Positions 33,132 to 41,856 of a DNA stretch of 64,000 nucleotides are shown here, in pieces. The notes beneath the pieces are model-generated. The model searched no databases, was not told the origin of the DNA, and saw only the letters and a program-made list of their open reading frames with translations. The position numbers were made by a program, and so were the translations under genes. This DNA comes from Gluconobacter vitians. GTDB lineage: Bacteria; Pseudomonadota; Alphaproteobacteria; Acetobacterales; Acetobacteraceae. The stretch spans positions 278,228 to 342,227 of the forward strand of contig NZ_JABCQG010000001.1 of the NCBI RefSeq assembly GCF_015244565.1. Direction: 5' to 3'. The first letter of the stretch is position 1, and each line of letters begins with the position of its first letter.

Positions 33132-33983
33132 ATGTCTGAAACGGAAGACAATATCCCGGCTCCAGTGACCGGCACGCTCATGAAGGGCAAGCGCGGTGTG
33201 ATCATGGGTGTTGCCAACAAGCACTCCATTGCCTGGGCCATTGCTAGCGCCTGTGCGGCACAGGGTGCGGAACTTGCTTTCACCTATCAGGGTGAGGCGC
33301 TGGGCAAGCGCGTTCGTCCGCTGGCCGAGAGCGTGGGCTCCTCGCTGGTCCTGCCCTGCGATGTGAGCAATGACGACGCCATCAACGCGACGTTCGACGA
33401 GATCGAGAAGAGCTGGGGCAAGATCGACTTCGTACTTCACGCCATCGCTTTCGCCGACAAGCAGTATCTCCGCGGCCGCTACATCGATACGCCGCGTGAT
33501 GCCTTCCTGCAGGCCATGGACATCTCCTGCTATTCTTTTGTGGCTGTCGCGCGCCGTGCATCCGCAATGATGAATCCGGGCGGCTCGTTCCTGAGCATGA
33601 CCTATCTCGGTGCCGAGCGCGTCATGCCACATTATAATGTAATGGGTGTGGCCAAGGCTGCTCTGGAAGCTTCCGTGCGCTACATGGCTGCCGATCTGGG
33701 CCGTGACGATATCCGTGTGAACGGCATCTCGGCTGGCCCGATCATGACGCTGGCCGCCAACGGGATCAGCGATTTCCGCTACATCCTGCGCTGGAACCAG
33801 CTCAATGCGCCGATGGAGCGTAACGTCACCCTCAAGGACGTTGGCGGTTCGGGCATGTACCTGCTTTCCGACCTGTCCAGCGGTGTGACGGGCGAAATCC
33901 ATCACGTGGATTGCGGCTACCACACGGTCGGCATGAAGAACCCGGACGCTCCGGACATCGCAGCGGTCGGTTCCGGGAACTGA
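33132..33983 (+). CDS. fabI: Enoyl-[acyl-carrier-protein] reductase (NADH)
   Basis: Last reduction of each fatty-acid elongation cycle. 283 residues from the ATG at 33132 with AGGAAATC upstream. Short-chain dehydrogenase fold of the FabI type: [32 protein letters not shown] (split Rossmann motif), [17 protein letters not shown], the catalytic region [25 protein letters not shown] with Tyr-x6-Lys, and [16 protein letters not shown]. aroC starts one base after its stop. Confidence 0.96.
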   Translation: MSETEDNIPAPVTGTLMKGKRGVIMGVANKHSIAWAIASACAAQGAELAFTYQGEALGKRVRPLAESVGSSLVLPCDVSNDDAINATFDEIEKSWGKIDFVLHAIAFADKQYLRGRYIDTPRDAFLQAMDISCYSFVAVARRASAMMNPGGSFLSMTYLGAERVMPHYNVMGVAKAALEASVRYMAADLGRDDIRVNGISAGPIMTLAANGISDFRYILRWNQLNAPMERNVTLKDVGGSGMYLLSDLSSGVTGEIHHVDCGYHTVGMKNPDAPDIAAVGSGN

Positions 33984-33984
33984 C

Positions 33985-35067
33985 ATGTCGGACAACAGCT
34001 TCGGGAAGCTCTTTCGCGTCACGACCTGGGGTGAAAGTCATGGACCGGCCATTGGCTGCGTCATCGATGGCTGCCCACCCCGCCTGAAGCTGTCCGAAGA
34101 GGACATCCAGCCCTGGCTCGACCGTCGTCGGCCGGGGCAGTCCCGCTTTACCACGCAGCGCCGGGAGCCGGATCAGGTCCGGATCCTCTCAGGCGTTTTT
34201 GAAGGGCAGACGACCGGAACGCCCATTTCGCTTATGATCGAGAATACCGATCAGCGGTCGAAGGATTACGGCGATATCGCAACCCGCTATCGCCCCGGTC
34301 ATGCCGACATCGCCTACGACATGAAATACGGCATCCGCGACTATCGCGGGGGCGGACGCTCCTCGGCGCGCGAGACAGCCATGCGGGTTGCAGCGGGTGC
34401 CGTGGCGCGTGTGCTGCTCAGAATGCTGGTGGGTGAGGGCGTGAAAATCCGTGCCGCCCTGACGGGAATCGGTGGCCAGACCATCGATCCGTCCCGCTGG
34501 GACTGGGACGAGGTCGAGCGCAATCCGCTGTGGTGTCCGGATGCGGAATCCGTGGGGCCATGGGAAGCGTTGCTCGACTCTATTCGCAAGGATGGATCAT
34601 CGATCGGGGCGACTGTCGAAGTCGTGGCGGAAGGTCTGCCTGCCGGACTCGGCGCGCCGGTTTACGGCAAGCTTGATGCTGATCTGGCGAGCGCCATGAT
34701 GGGCATCAATGGTGTGAAGGGCGTCGAGATTGGGGACGGTTTTGCTGTAGCCGCTCTGCGCGGTGAGCAGAATGCTGATCCGATTGCACCGGGGCCACAG
34801 TTCGCCTCAAACCATGCCGGCGGCATTCTGGGCGGTATTTCAACGGGACAGCCTATCATGGCGCGTTTTGCGATCAAGCCGACCAGCTCGATCCTTACGC
34901 CTGTTCCGAGCATCACGCGCGACGGAGAGTCCGTCGAGGTGATGACGAAGGGTCGGCACGATCCCTGCATCGGTATTCGGGCCGTGCCGGTCGCTGAAGC
35001 GATGATGGCCTGTGTGCTGGCCGATCACCTGCTGCGCGATCATGCGCAGTGTGGCTGGGGGCGTTAG
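33985..35067 (+). CDS. aroC: Chorismate synthase
   Basis: Makes chorismate from EPSP with reduced FMN. 360 residues with the three family signatures: [19 protein letters not shown] near residue 14, the Arg-rich [25 protein letters not shown] in two blocks near 110-130, and [25 protein letters not shown] near the C-terminus. Co-transcribed with fabI. The stop codon lies in a hairpin loop. Confidence 0.97.
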   Translation: MSDNSFGKLFRVTTWGESHGPAIGCVIDGCPPRLKLSEEDIQPWLDRRRPGQSRFTTQRREPDQVRILSGVFEGQTTGTPISLMIENTDQRSKDYGDIATRYRPGHADIAYDMKYGIRDYRGGGRSSARETAMRVAAGAVARVLLRMLVGEGVKIRAALTGIGGQTIDPSRWDWDEVERNPLWCPDAESVGPWEALLDSIRKDGSSIGATVEVVAEGLPAGLGAPVYGKLDADLASAMMGINGVKGVEIGDGFAVAALRGEQNADPIAPGPQFASNHAGGILGGISTGQPIMARFAIKPTSSILTPVPSITRDGESVEVMTKGRHDPCIGIRAVPVAEAMMACVLADHLLRDHAQCGWGR

Positions 35068-35076
35068 GCCCCAGCC
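35053..35076 (+). terminator. Hairpin with aroC stop codon in its loop
   Basis: GGCTGGGG (35053-35060) and CCCCAGCC (35069-35076) form a perfect 8-bp stem. The 8-base loop contains the TAG of aroC (35065-35067). TTT follows, the shortest possible U-tract. It lies between convergent aroC and osmC. Confidence 0.6.
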
Positions 35077-35093
35077 TTTCGGTATCGGGCGCC

Positions 35094-35525
35094 TCAGCCT
35101 TCGAAGGTGGCGTCCAGCGTGATCTTGGCGTCGATGACCTGTGACAGCGGGCAGCCTTCCTTGGCCTTGTTGGCAATATCCAGGAACTGCGTTTCCGATG
35201 CGCCGGGAACCTTGCCACGCAGCGTCAGGTGAGACTCCGTGATGGCAAAACCTTCACCGGACTTGTCCAGAGACACCGTGGCTTTCGTCTCCAGGGATTC
35301 TGCCTTGAAGCCGGCCTGTTCGAGCATCATGGACAGCGCCATGGTGAAACAACCGGCATGGGCCGCGCCGAGCAACTCCTCGGGGTTTGTGCCGGGCTTG
35401 TCTTCAAAACGGGTGTTGAAGCCATAGGGCTGGTTCTGCAGGGCGCCGCTCTGCGTGGAAATCGTGCCTTTGCCGTCCTTGAGGCCGCCGCTCCAGTGGG
35501 CTGAGGCTGTCTTCTTGATGGTCAT
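35094..35525 (-). CDS. osmC: OsmC family peroxiredoxin
   Basis: 143 residues from the ATG at 35525 with GGAAGAG upstream. Reactive cysteines are Cys59 (AAHAGCFTMAL) and Cys125 (KEGCPLSQV), with the helix LSMMLEQAGF between, as in OsmC/Ohr proteins, which reduce organic hydroperoxides with lipoyl or other thiols. The N-terminus (ASAHWSGGLKDGKGTISTQSG) matches the OsmC rather than the Ohr branch. A CRP-type palindrome lies about 100 bases upstream. Confidence 0.92.
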   Translation of the reverse strand: MTIKKTASAHWSGGLKDGKGTISTQSGALQNQPYGFNTRFEDKPGTNPEELLGAAHAGCFTMALSMMLEQAGFKAESLETKATVSLDKSGEGFAITESHLTLRGKVPGASETQFLDIANKAKEGCPLSQVIDAKITLDATFEG

Positions 35526-35616
35526 GATGGGCTCTTCCATGTTGTGGGCTCGCCTGTTCAAACGTGACATGTCATGGATCGTTGCCCGCGTCGGTGTTCA
35601 CGAAATTTCCCGATCC

Positions 35617-35632
35617 TGTGACTGCCATCACA
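35617..35632. promoter_or_regulatory. CRP/FNR-type operator, perfect palindrome
   Basis: TGTGA, six bases (CTGCCA), TCACA, which equals the classical CRP half-sites. It lies about 100 bases from the osmC start and 230 bases from the nrdA start. The binding regulator in this organism is not identified. Confidence 0.5.
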
Positions 35633-35698
35633 CAGTGGAAAAGTGCCTTGGGAAAACTCTTGGGATAACAGTCTGATAGGGGCGGTTTTCTGCGATCG

Positions 35699-35714
35699 GC
35701 ACTATATCTAGGGG
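35699..35714 (+). promoter_or_regulatory. NrdR box 1
   Basis: Core CTATATCTAG (35702-35711) fits the NrdR consensus (ACACTATATATAGTGT-like). Its centre is 31 bp from the centre of box 2, the spacing of three helical turns typical of NrdR box pairs. NrdR is the ATP/dATP-sensing repressor of ribonucleotide reductase genes. Confidence 0.85.
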
Positions 35715-35729
35715 CATTCACGAAATCCT

Positions 35730-35745
35730 TCCCTAGATATAGGCG
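35730..35745 (+). promoter_or_regulatory. NrdR box 2
   Basis: Core CTAGATATAG (35733-35742) is the exact reverse complement of box 1; together they make a 12-bp perfect inverted repeat separated by 19 bases. It is 120 bases before the chosen nrdA start. Confidence 0.85.
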
Positions 35746-35861
35746 AGGCCAAATTCACACCTCTTCCGATTTTGCAAGCGAACTTCGTGCTTGCGGTCGG
35801 GTTCGGAGTGATGGAAATGAGTGCTCAAGAATTCAAAAATAGATGCCCGGCGGAGAGAGCG

Positions 35862-37838
35862 ATGACCCTTCATGACGTGACGATGGACGTGTCCGAAAAG
35901 ACTGATCGCGCCCATGACGTGCGTCCGCCGCTTGACCATCCCATCGGTGAAGCGCCGCTTCCGGGTGATGCCGATTCCGCAGACATGTTTGACGATGTCG
36001 TGCAGCTTCCTGGCCATCATGCCGTGCGGGTGGACCGTTCGCGCGACTCCCTGCTGACGGATTTCGGCAAGGCGACTCTGAACAACCGCTACCTGTTGCC
36101 GGGCGAGGACTATCAGGCGCTTTTTGCGCGTGTGGCCTCCTATTACGGCGCGGATGCGGGCCATGCGCAGCGGATCTATGACTACATTTCCCGCCACTGG
36201 TTTATGCCGGCTACGCCTGTTCTGTCCAATGGCGGCACCGAGCGCGGCCTGCCGATTTCCTGCTTCCTGAACGAGGCTGAGGACAGCCTCTCGGGAATCG
36301 TGGGGTTGTGGAACGAAAATGTCTGGCTGGCGTCCAAGGGTGGCGGCATTGGCTCCTACTGGGGCAATCTGCGTTCCATCGGCGAGAATATCGGCCGCAA
36401 CGGCAAGACGTCCGGCGTCATTCCGTTCATCCGCGTCATGGACAGCCTGACGCTGGCCATTTCGCAGGGTTCGCTCCGTCGCGGCTCGGCTGCGGTGTAT
36501 CTGCCGGTCTGGCATCCGGAAGTGGAAGAATTCGTTGAGATGCGCCGCCCGACCGGTGGTGATCCCAACCGCAAGGCCCTGAATTTGCATCACGGCGTGC
36601 TCGTGACGGATGCGTTCATGCGTGCGGTTGAAGCGGACGAGGAATGGGCGCTTCTGTCACCGAAGGATCACAGCACGATCCGCAAGGTGTCGGCCCGTGC
36701 GCTGTGGATCCGTATCCTGACGGCACGGATGGAGCAGGGCGAGCCCTACATCATCTATTCCGACCATGTGAACCGCGCCCGTCCGGAGCATCACAAGCTG
36801 GCCGGGCTGGAAGTGAAGACCTCCAATCTCTGCGCCGAAATCACGCTGCCAACCGGCATCGACCATCACGGCAAGAACCGTACGGCTGTCTGCTGCCTGT
36901 CCTCGCTCAATCTTGAGACCTGGGACGAGTGGAAGGATGATCCGCAGTTCATCGAAGACGTGATGCTGTTCCTCGATAACGTGCTGCAGGACTTCATCGA
37001 TCGCGCACCGGACGATATGGCGCGGGCGAAGTATGCCGCCGCGCGTGAGCGTTCGGTCGGTCTGGGCGTGATGGGATTCCACTCCTTCCTTCAGGCCCGG
37101 ATGATCCCGTTCGAGTCCGTGATGGCGAAGGTCTGGAACCGGAAGATTTTCGAGCACATCCGCAAGCAGGCCGATGCTGCGTCGAAGCATCTGGCGGAAG
37201 TGCGCGGTCCATGCCCCGATGCTGCCGAATACGGCTTTATGGAGCGTTTCTCGCATAAGCTCGCCATTGCCCCGACGGCCTCGATTTCCATCATCACGGG
37301 CAATGCGAGCCCTGGGATCGAGCCGATCAGCGCGAATGTGTTCCTGCAGAAAACGCTCTCGGGCTCGTTCTCGGTGCGTAACCGCCACCTGAAGAAAATT
37401 CTGGAAGAGCGCGGTTATGACACGGACGAAGTCTGGTCGGCCATCACGCTGAACAAGGGCTCCGTGCAGAACCTCGACTTCCTGACGCAGGACGAGAAGG
37501 ACGTGTTCAAAACGGCGTTCGAACTCGACCAGCGCTGGGTCGTCGAACATGCTGCCGACCGTGCACCGTTCATCTGTCAGGCGCAGTCGGTGAACCTGTT
37601 CCTGCCGGCCGACGTTCACAAGCGCGACCTGCACCAGATCCATTTCCAGGCGTGGAAGAAGGGCCTGAAGTCCCTGTACTACTGCCGCTCCCTGTCCGTG
37701 CAGCGCGCGGATGCCGTGTCCAACCTCGCGGTGAAGAGCGACATTCTGGAAGACGAAAAATACGAAGCCACGGCTCAGGCTGCCCCGCGCGGCGAGATGA
37801 GCAGCGGCGATTACGAAGAGTGCCTGTCCTGCCAGTAA
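35862..37838 (+). CDS. nrdA: Ribonucleoside-diphosphate reductase alpha subunit, class I
   Basis: 658 residues from the ATG at 35862 (GGAGAGAG just upstream); an ATG at 35817 would add 15. Catalytic features are PISCFLNE (first redox Cys), SNLCAEITLP with the thiyl-radical Cys near residue 323, CCLSSLN (second redox Cys), LYYCRSL with the Tyr pair of the radical path, and the C-terminal EECLSCQ cysteines. The N-terminus lacks an ATP-cone, so overall activity control by dATP through the usual site is not expected. Forms the R1-R2 enzyme with NrdB. Confidence 0.94.
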   Translation: MTLHDVTMDVSEKTDRAHDVRPPLDHPIGEAPLPGDADSADMFDDVVQLPGHHAVRVDRSRDSLLTDFGKATLNNRYLLPGEDYQALFARVASYYGADAGHAQRIYDYISRHWFMPATPVLSNGGTERGLPISCFLNEAEDSLSGIVGLWNENVWLASKGGGIGSYWGNLRSIGENIGRNGKTSGVIPFIRVMDSLTLAISQGSLRRGSAAVYLPVWHPEVEEFVEMRRPTGGDPNRKALNLHHGVLVTDAFMRAVEADEEWALLSPKDHSTIRKVSARALWIRILTARMEQGEPYIIYSDHVNRARPEHHKLAGLEVKTSNLCAEITLPTGIDHHGKNRTAVCCLSSLNLETWDEWKDDPQFIEDVMLFLDNVLQDFIDRAPDDMARAKYAAARERSVGLGVMGFHSFLQARMIPFESVMAKVWNRKIFEHIRKQADAASKHLAEVRGPCPDAAEYGFMERFSHKLAIAPTASISIITGNASPGIEPISANVFLQKTLSGSFSVRNRHLKKILEERGYDTDEVWSAITLNKGSVQNLDFLTQDEKDVFKTAFELDQRWVVEHAADRAPFICQAQSVNLFLPADVHKRDLHQIHFQAWKKGLKSLYYCRSLSVQRADAVSNLAVKSDILEDEKYEATAQAAPRGEMSSGDYEECLSCQ

Positions 37839-37863
37839 TGGCGGGATGTGAAAGGACGCGATC

Positions 37864-38898
37864 ATGAGCGACACGACCCCGACCACCGGTTCTCAGAATG
37901 CCGGAACCCAGGCCGAGCAGCATTTCGACCTGATGACCGCCAACCCGGTCTACAAGCCCTTCCGCTACCCCTGGGCCTATGACGCCTGGCTGACCCAGCA
38001 GCGCGTCCATTGGCTGCCGGAAGAAGTGCCGCTGGCCGATGATGTGAAGGACTGGCACCGCACGCTGACGGAAGCCGAACGTCATCTCGTGACGCAGATC
38101 TTCCGCTTCTTTACGCAGTCGGACGTGGAAGTAAACTCCGCGTACATGAAGTATTACAGCCAGGTCTTTAAACCGACTGAAGTGCTGATGATGCTGTCCG
38201 CGTTCTCAAACATCGAGACGATCCACATCGCTGCGTATTCCCATCTTCTTGATACGATCGGGATGCCCGAGACCGAGTATTCGGCCTTCCTGAAATACAA
38301 GGAGATGAAGGACAAATACGATTTCATGCAGTCGTTCAACATCGACAACAAGCGTGAAATCGCCAAGACCATGGCGGCCTTCGGGGCGTTCATGGAAGGA
38401 CTTCAGCTGTTCGCGTCCTTCGCGATCCTGCTGAACTTCCCGCGCTTCAACAAGCTCAAGGGCATGGGGCAGATCGTGTCCTGGTCGGTGCGTGACGAGA
38501 CGCTGCACTGCCTGTCCATGATCCGCCTGTTCCGCACCTTCGTCCGCGAAAACAGCGAAATCTGGACGCCGGATTTCCGCGAGGAACTGACGCAGATCTG
38601 CCGGACTACGGTCGAGCATGAAGATGCGTTCATTGATCTGTGCTTCGAGATGGGTCCGGTCGAGGGCATGTCCTCCGAGGACGTGAAGCGTTACATCCGC
38701 TTTATTGCTGACCGTCGCCTGACGCAGCTGGGTCTGGACCCGGTCTATGGGCAGGAAAGCAATCCGCTGCCGTGGATCGACGACATGCTGAATGCCGTCG
38801 AGCACGCTAACTTCTTCGAGAACCGTTCGACCGAATACTCCCGCGCGTCCACGTCCGGGACCTGGGAAGAAGCGTTCGAAGGCAACATCTTCAGCTAA
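37864..38898 (+). CDS. nrdB: Ribonucleoside-diphosphate reductase beta subunit, class I
   Basis: 344 residues. The di-metal site is complete: Asp87, Glu118, His121, Glu178, Glu212 and His215, with the radical Tyr125 four residues after His121 (NIETIHIAAYSHLL). This fits a tyrosyl-radical enzyme (class Ia-like). There is no ATP-cone at either end. It starts 25 bases after nrdA with a good ribosome site (GAAAGGACG) and ends with EGNIFS. Confidence 0.95.
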   Translation: MSDTTPTTGSQNAGTQAEQHFDLMTANPVYKPFRYPWAYDAWLTQQRVHWLPEEVPLADDVKDWHRTLTEAERHLVTQIFRFFTQSDVEVNSAYMKYYSQVFKPTEVLMMLSAFSNIETIHIAAYSHLLDTIGMPETEYSAFLKYKEMKDKYDFMQSFNIDNKREIAKTMAAFGAFMEGLQLFASFAILLNFPRFNKLKGMGQIVSWSVRDETLHCLSMIRLFRTFVRENSEIWTPDFREELTQICRTTVEHEDAFIDLCFEMGPVEGMSSEDVKRYIRFIADRRLTQLGLDPVYGQESNPLPWIDDMLNAVEHANFFENRSTEYSRASTSGTWEEAFEGNIFS

Positions 38899-38910
38899 GA
38901 TCCATCGTGT

Positions 38911-38943
38911 GGAGAAGCCTTAGCCTTCGGGCAGGGCTTCTCC
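38911..38943. terminator. Hairpin with trmN6 stop codon in its loop
   Basis: GGAGAAGCC (38911-38919) and GGCTTCTCC (38935-38943) form a perfect 9-bp stem. The stop of the minus-strand methyltransferase (38920-38922) is in the loop, and the stem lies 12 bases after the nrdB stop. No U-tract on either strand. Confidence 0.5.
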
Positions 38944-39762
38944 GTCCCGCAGGACACGTTCGGCCGCAACAGTGAAGCGGCCGCCTGCCTCATGCAGGAC
39001 CAGCCCGGCACGCAGCCGGAAAATCCCGCGGCCTCCATGCACCGCGCGGACCAGAACCAACTTCGCTTCACGTCCCTGACGGGCCCAGAAGGGGTAGAAC
39101 TGGATCGAACCACAGCCGTTTTCCAACAATGTCTGGCATGCCCGGTCTGCAACCGCAGCGGACAGCACGAATGTCAGTGTCCCTCCCGGTAGCACCCATT
39201 TCGTCAGGGCTCGGATCCACTCCTCCGGCGCGGTTGTCTCTGCACTCAGGGCAAGTCGGCGTCTGGTATCGGGCGAGGGCGTTCCGTGTGGGCTGTGCCA
39301 GGGTGGGTTGGCCATGACATGATGAAAACGGCCGTTTGCGGTTGGTGTGAGCGCGCGCAGGGTTCTGGGAATGTCGGGCAGGTGGGCCTGAAGGATCTGG
39401 AGCTCGGGGAGGCCAGTCGGACCGAAATTGTTCCGGATGTTCCATTCAGCCAGCTTGATGGTTTCTGGATCGGCTTCCAGTCCGACTCCATGCACACCTG
39501 GAATGCGGGCCGAAAGACACAGGAGTGCGGCACCGGCGCCACAGCCGGCTTCCAGAACCGTTTCGCCCGGTCTCGCTGGAATGGAAGCAGCCATCAGGAC
39601 CGGCTCAAGCCCGGTCCGGTAGCCCCTGCTGAACTGGTCATAGCGGACCCGTCCCCCCAGTAGGGAGCCTTCCTCCCGTGCGGGGCAAAGCGTGGCAAAT
39701 GAGCCATCGGGAAGGGGCTTCGGGGGCTGCAATGGGTTGACCGTCTTCCTGCTGCCGCTCAT
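38920..39762 (-). CDS. TrmN6-like N6-adenine methyltransferase
   Basis: 280 residues. AdoMet motif VLEAGCGAGAALLCLSAR near residue 70, acidic GLEADPETIKLAEWN, and the catalytic NPPW in VMANPPWHSPHG near 158, followed by AEEWIRALTKWVLPGGTLTFVLS-like strands. This is the layout of tRNA1(Val) adenine-37-N6 methyltransferases (YfiC/TrmN6). NPPW replaces the more common NPPY/F. The tRNA substrate is inferred from the family. It diverges from the prenyl synthase gene with 150 bases between starts. Confidence 0.82.
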   Translation of the reverse strand: MSGSRKTVNPLQPPKPLPDGSFATLCPAREEGSLLGGRVRYDQFSRGYRTGLEPVLMAASIPARPGETVLEAGCGAGAALLCLSARIPGVHGVGLEADPETIKLAEWNIRNNFGPTGLPELQILQAHLPDIPRTLRALTPTANGRFHHVMANPPWHSPHGTPSPDTRRRLALSAETTAPEEWIRALTKWVLPGGTLTFVLSAAVADRACQTLLENGCGSIQFYPFWARQGREAKLVLVRAVHGGRGIFRLRAGLVLHEAGGRFTVAAERVLRDGEALPEG

Positions 39763-39912
39763 ATGGTCTTTCCAACCTGTCGTCCGGCGTTACATGGCCC
39801 GTTCGTTCTTCCCGCGACAGGAAAGAAAGAGGCGGGCCACGCCACATCATATCGTGCCCGTGCGGTCCTGGGCCAGTCTCCGGGTCCGTTGCGGGAACTG
39901 GAGTAATGACCC

Positions 39913-40968
39913 TTGGATTCTGCCGCACCGGACGTTTCTGCGACCGTTGACAAAGCTGTGGTCAGGGATGCAGGGGGCGAGAGCGCCCTTTCCGCTCTGT
40001 CCGCCTACCTGGAACAGGACATGCAGGCCTGCAACCGTGCGATCATCGCGCGGATGGAGAGCCCGGTCCCGCTCATTCCGCAGCTTGGCGCCCATCTTGT
40101 CGCGGCTGGCGGCAAGCGTTTGCGACCCCTGCTGACACTCGCCTCCTCCCGTCTGTGCGGCTACCAGTCGACTCCTGAAAACCAGCGTCATGTTGGTCTG
40201 GCGGCCTGCGTGGAGTTCATCCATACGGCGACGCTGCTTCACGATGATGTGGTCGATGAGAGCAACCTGCGTCGAGGTCTGGCCTCGGCCAATGCCGTCT
40301 TCGGCAACAAGGCCTCCGTCCTGGTGGGCGACTTCCTGTTTGCACGGTCTTTCCAGCTGATGACGGCAGATGGCTCGCTCAAGGTTATGGCGATCCTGTC
40401 CGATGCTTCGGCGACCATTGCCGAAGGCGAAGTCCTTCAGATGGTGACGCAGAACGACCTGTCCACGCCGGTCGATCGCTATCTCGAAGTCATTCACGGC
40501 AAGACGGCCGCCCTGTTCGCGGCGGCCTGCCGTGTCGGTGCAGTGGTCGCGGATCGTCCGGAAGCGGAAGAGCTGGCGCTGGACCGTTTCGGGACCAATC
40601 TGGGCATGGCATTCCAGCTGGTCGATGATGCTCTGGATTATGCAGCTGACCAGCAGATCCTTGGCAAGACGGTTGGCGACGACATGCGTGAAGGCAAGAT
40701 CACCCTGCCGGTTCTGGCCGCCTATGAAGCCGGATCTGCGGAAGACCGGGCCTTCTGGGAGCGTGTGATCGAGAAGGGCGAGCAGACGGAAGCGGACCTG
40801 CCGCATGCTCTGGATCTGATCGAGAAGACGGGTGCGATTGCCACGACTATTGCCCGCGCCCAGGCCTATGCAGCCGAGGCCGTGGATGCGCTGTCCATTT
40901 TCCCGGAAAGCGAACTGCGTCGCCTGATGATCGAGACGGTTCAGTACACCGTCGACCGCGCACGCTGA
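39913..40968 (+). CDS. ispB: Polyprenyl diphosphate synthase (ubiquinone side chain)
   Basis: 351 residues starting at TTG with GGAG upstream; no ATG lies in frame before the conserved part. Aspartate-rich FARM LLHDDVVDES near residue 113 and SARM FQLVDDALDYAAD near 235 place it in the trans-prenyltransferase family. The GGKRLRPLL entry block is present. The long-chain type suits ubiquinone synthesis with UbiA. Chain length cannot be read with certainty. Confidence 0.92.
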   Translation: MDSAAPDVSATVDKAVVRDAGGESALSALSAYLEQDMQACNRAIIARMESPVPLIPQLGAHLVAAGGKRLRPLLTLASSRLCGYQSTPENQRHVGLAACVEFIHTATLLHDDVVDESNLRRGLASANAVFGNKASVLVGDFLFARSFQLMTADGSLKVMAILSDASATIAEGEVLQMVTQNDLSTPVDRYLEVIHGKTAALFAAACRVGAVVADRPEAEELALDRFGTNLGMAFQLVDDALDYAADQQILGKTVGDDMREGKITLPVLAAYEAGSAEDRAFWERVIEKGEQTEADLPHALDLIEKTGAIATTIARAQAYAAEAVDALSIFPESELRRLMIETVQYTVDRAR

Positions 40969-40979
40969 GATGCACGAGA

Positions 40980-41011
40980 CGCCCTGTCTTTAAACCGACA
41001 GGGCGTTTTTT
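40980..41011 (+). terminator. Intrinsic terminator of ispB
   Basis: CGCCCTGTC (40980-40988) and GACAGGGCG (40997-41005) form a perfect 9-bp stem with an 8-base loop, followed by six T. It ends at the stop codon of convergent murI. Confidence 0.92.
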
Positions 41012-41856
41012 CAGGCTCCTACTGTCTGCAGGGCAGGAGCTGTGAACAGTTCCCATTCGTTGAACCCGAGCCGCTTTGCGGCTGTCTCCAGCCTTACCGC
41101 TTCCTGGGGCGCGCGAGTCATAAGAAGCCTGCCTGCCTGTAAGATTTCAGACAGGCGTTCGGCAGTCTGCAAGACTGTTCTGACCTGACGCGCAACGGCG
41201 GGAGCTGGGTCCAGCCAGGTGACGCCATCCGGTGAAAGGCGCTCGAAGGCGTCCATCAGAAATGTGTAATGGGTGCAGCCCAGTCCGACCGTGTCGATCT
41301 CATCGCCATGAGGCTGGCTGAAAAGACAGTGCAGTTCGTGCTGCACGTCCGCATCCGCAATGGTTTCGCCCAGAAAGGCACGCTCTGCCAGATCGGCCAG
41401 CCTGCGGGCGCCATGCGTGATCAGGCGGCAGTCTGATGCGAAGTCCCGGTGAAGCTGGAGGATGTAGGGGCGTCGTGCGGTCGCGGATGTTGAAAGCAGG
41501 CCGATGACCCGGCTTGTCGAAACGCGCCCGGCCCAGCGGATCGGGGGCACGCATCCGACTACCGGAATCTTCAGCCGTTCCCGAAGGGCAGGAAGGGCAA
41601 TTGTGCTGGCGGTGTTGCAGGCAATAACCAGAACGTCGGGCTGAAGACGCTCGCAGGCGGCACACAGAAGGCTGACGATCCGGGAAGTCAGCAGATCGTC
41701 AGGCTGTTCGCCATAGGGAAACAGGGCCGTATCGGCGAGATAATCGATATGCAGGGCGGGGAGGAGATCGCGCAGGGCCTGCACGACCCCCATCCCGCCA
41801 ATGCCGGAGTCAAAAACCAGACTCCGGCCGACTGGCACGGATGCGCCAGTGTCCAT
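41011..41856 (-). CDS. murI: Glutamate racemase
   Basis: Supplies D-glutamate for peptidoglycan. 281 residues with VFDSGIGGMGVVQAL near residue 14, ALFPYGEQ, catalytic Cys80 in IACNTAST, and catalytic Cys194 in GLGCTHYTFL. Its ATG shares a base with the pyrE stop, so pyrE-murI are translationally coupled. Confidence 0.95.
   Translation of the reverse strand: MDTGASVPVGRSLVFDSGIGGMGVVQALRDLLPALHIDYLADTALFPYGEQPDDLLTSRIVSLLCAACERLQPDVLVIACNTASTIALPALRERLKIPVVGCVPPIRWAGRVSTSRVIGLLSTSATARRPYILQLHRDFASDCRLITHGARRLADLAERAFLGETIADADVQHELHCLFSQPHGDEIDTVGLGCTHYTFLMDAFERLSPDGVTWLDPAPAVARQVRTVLQTAERLSEILQAGRLLMTRAPQEAVRLETAAKRLGFNEWELFTAPALQTVGA

Larger units (their letters stand above)
35526..35861. 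promoter_or_regulatory. Divergent intergenic region osmC-nrdA
   Basis: 336 bases carrying control sites rather than genes: a TGTGA-N6-TCACA palindrome at 35617-35632 and two NrdR boxes at 35699-35745 (listed separately). In-frame ATGs at 35817 and 35772-region readings of nrdA are possible but have poorer ribosome sites than 35862. Confidence 0.6.
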
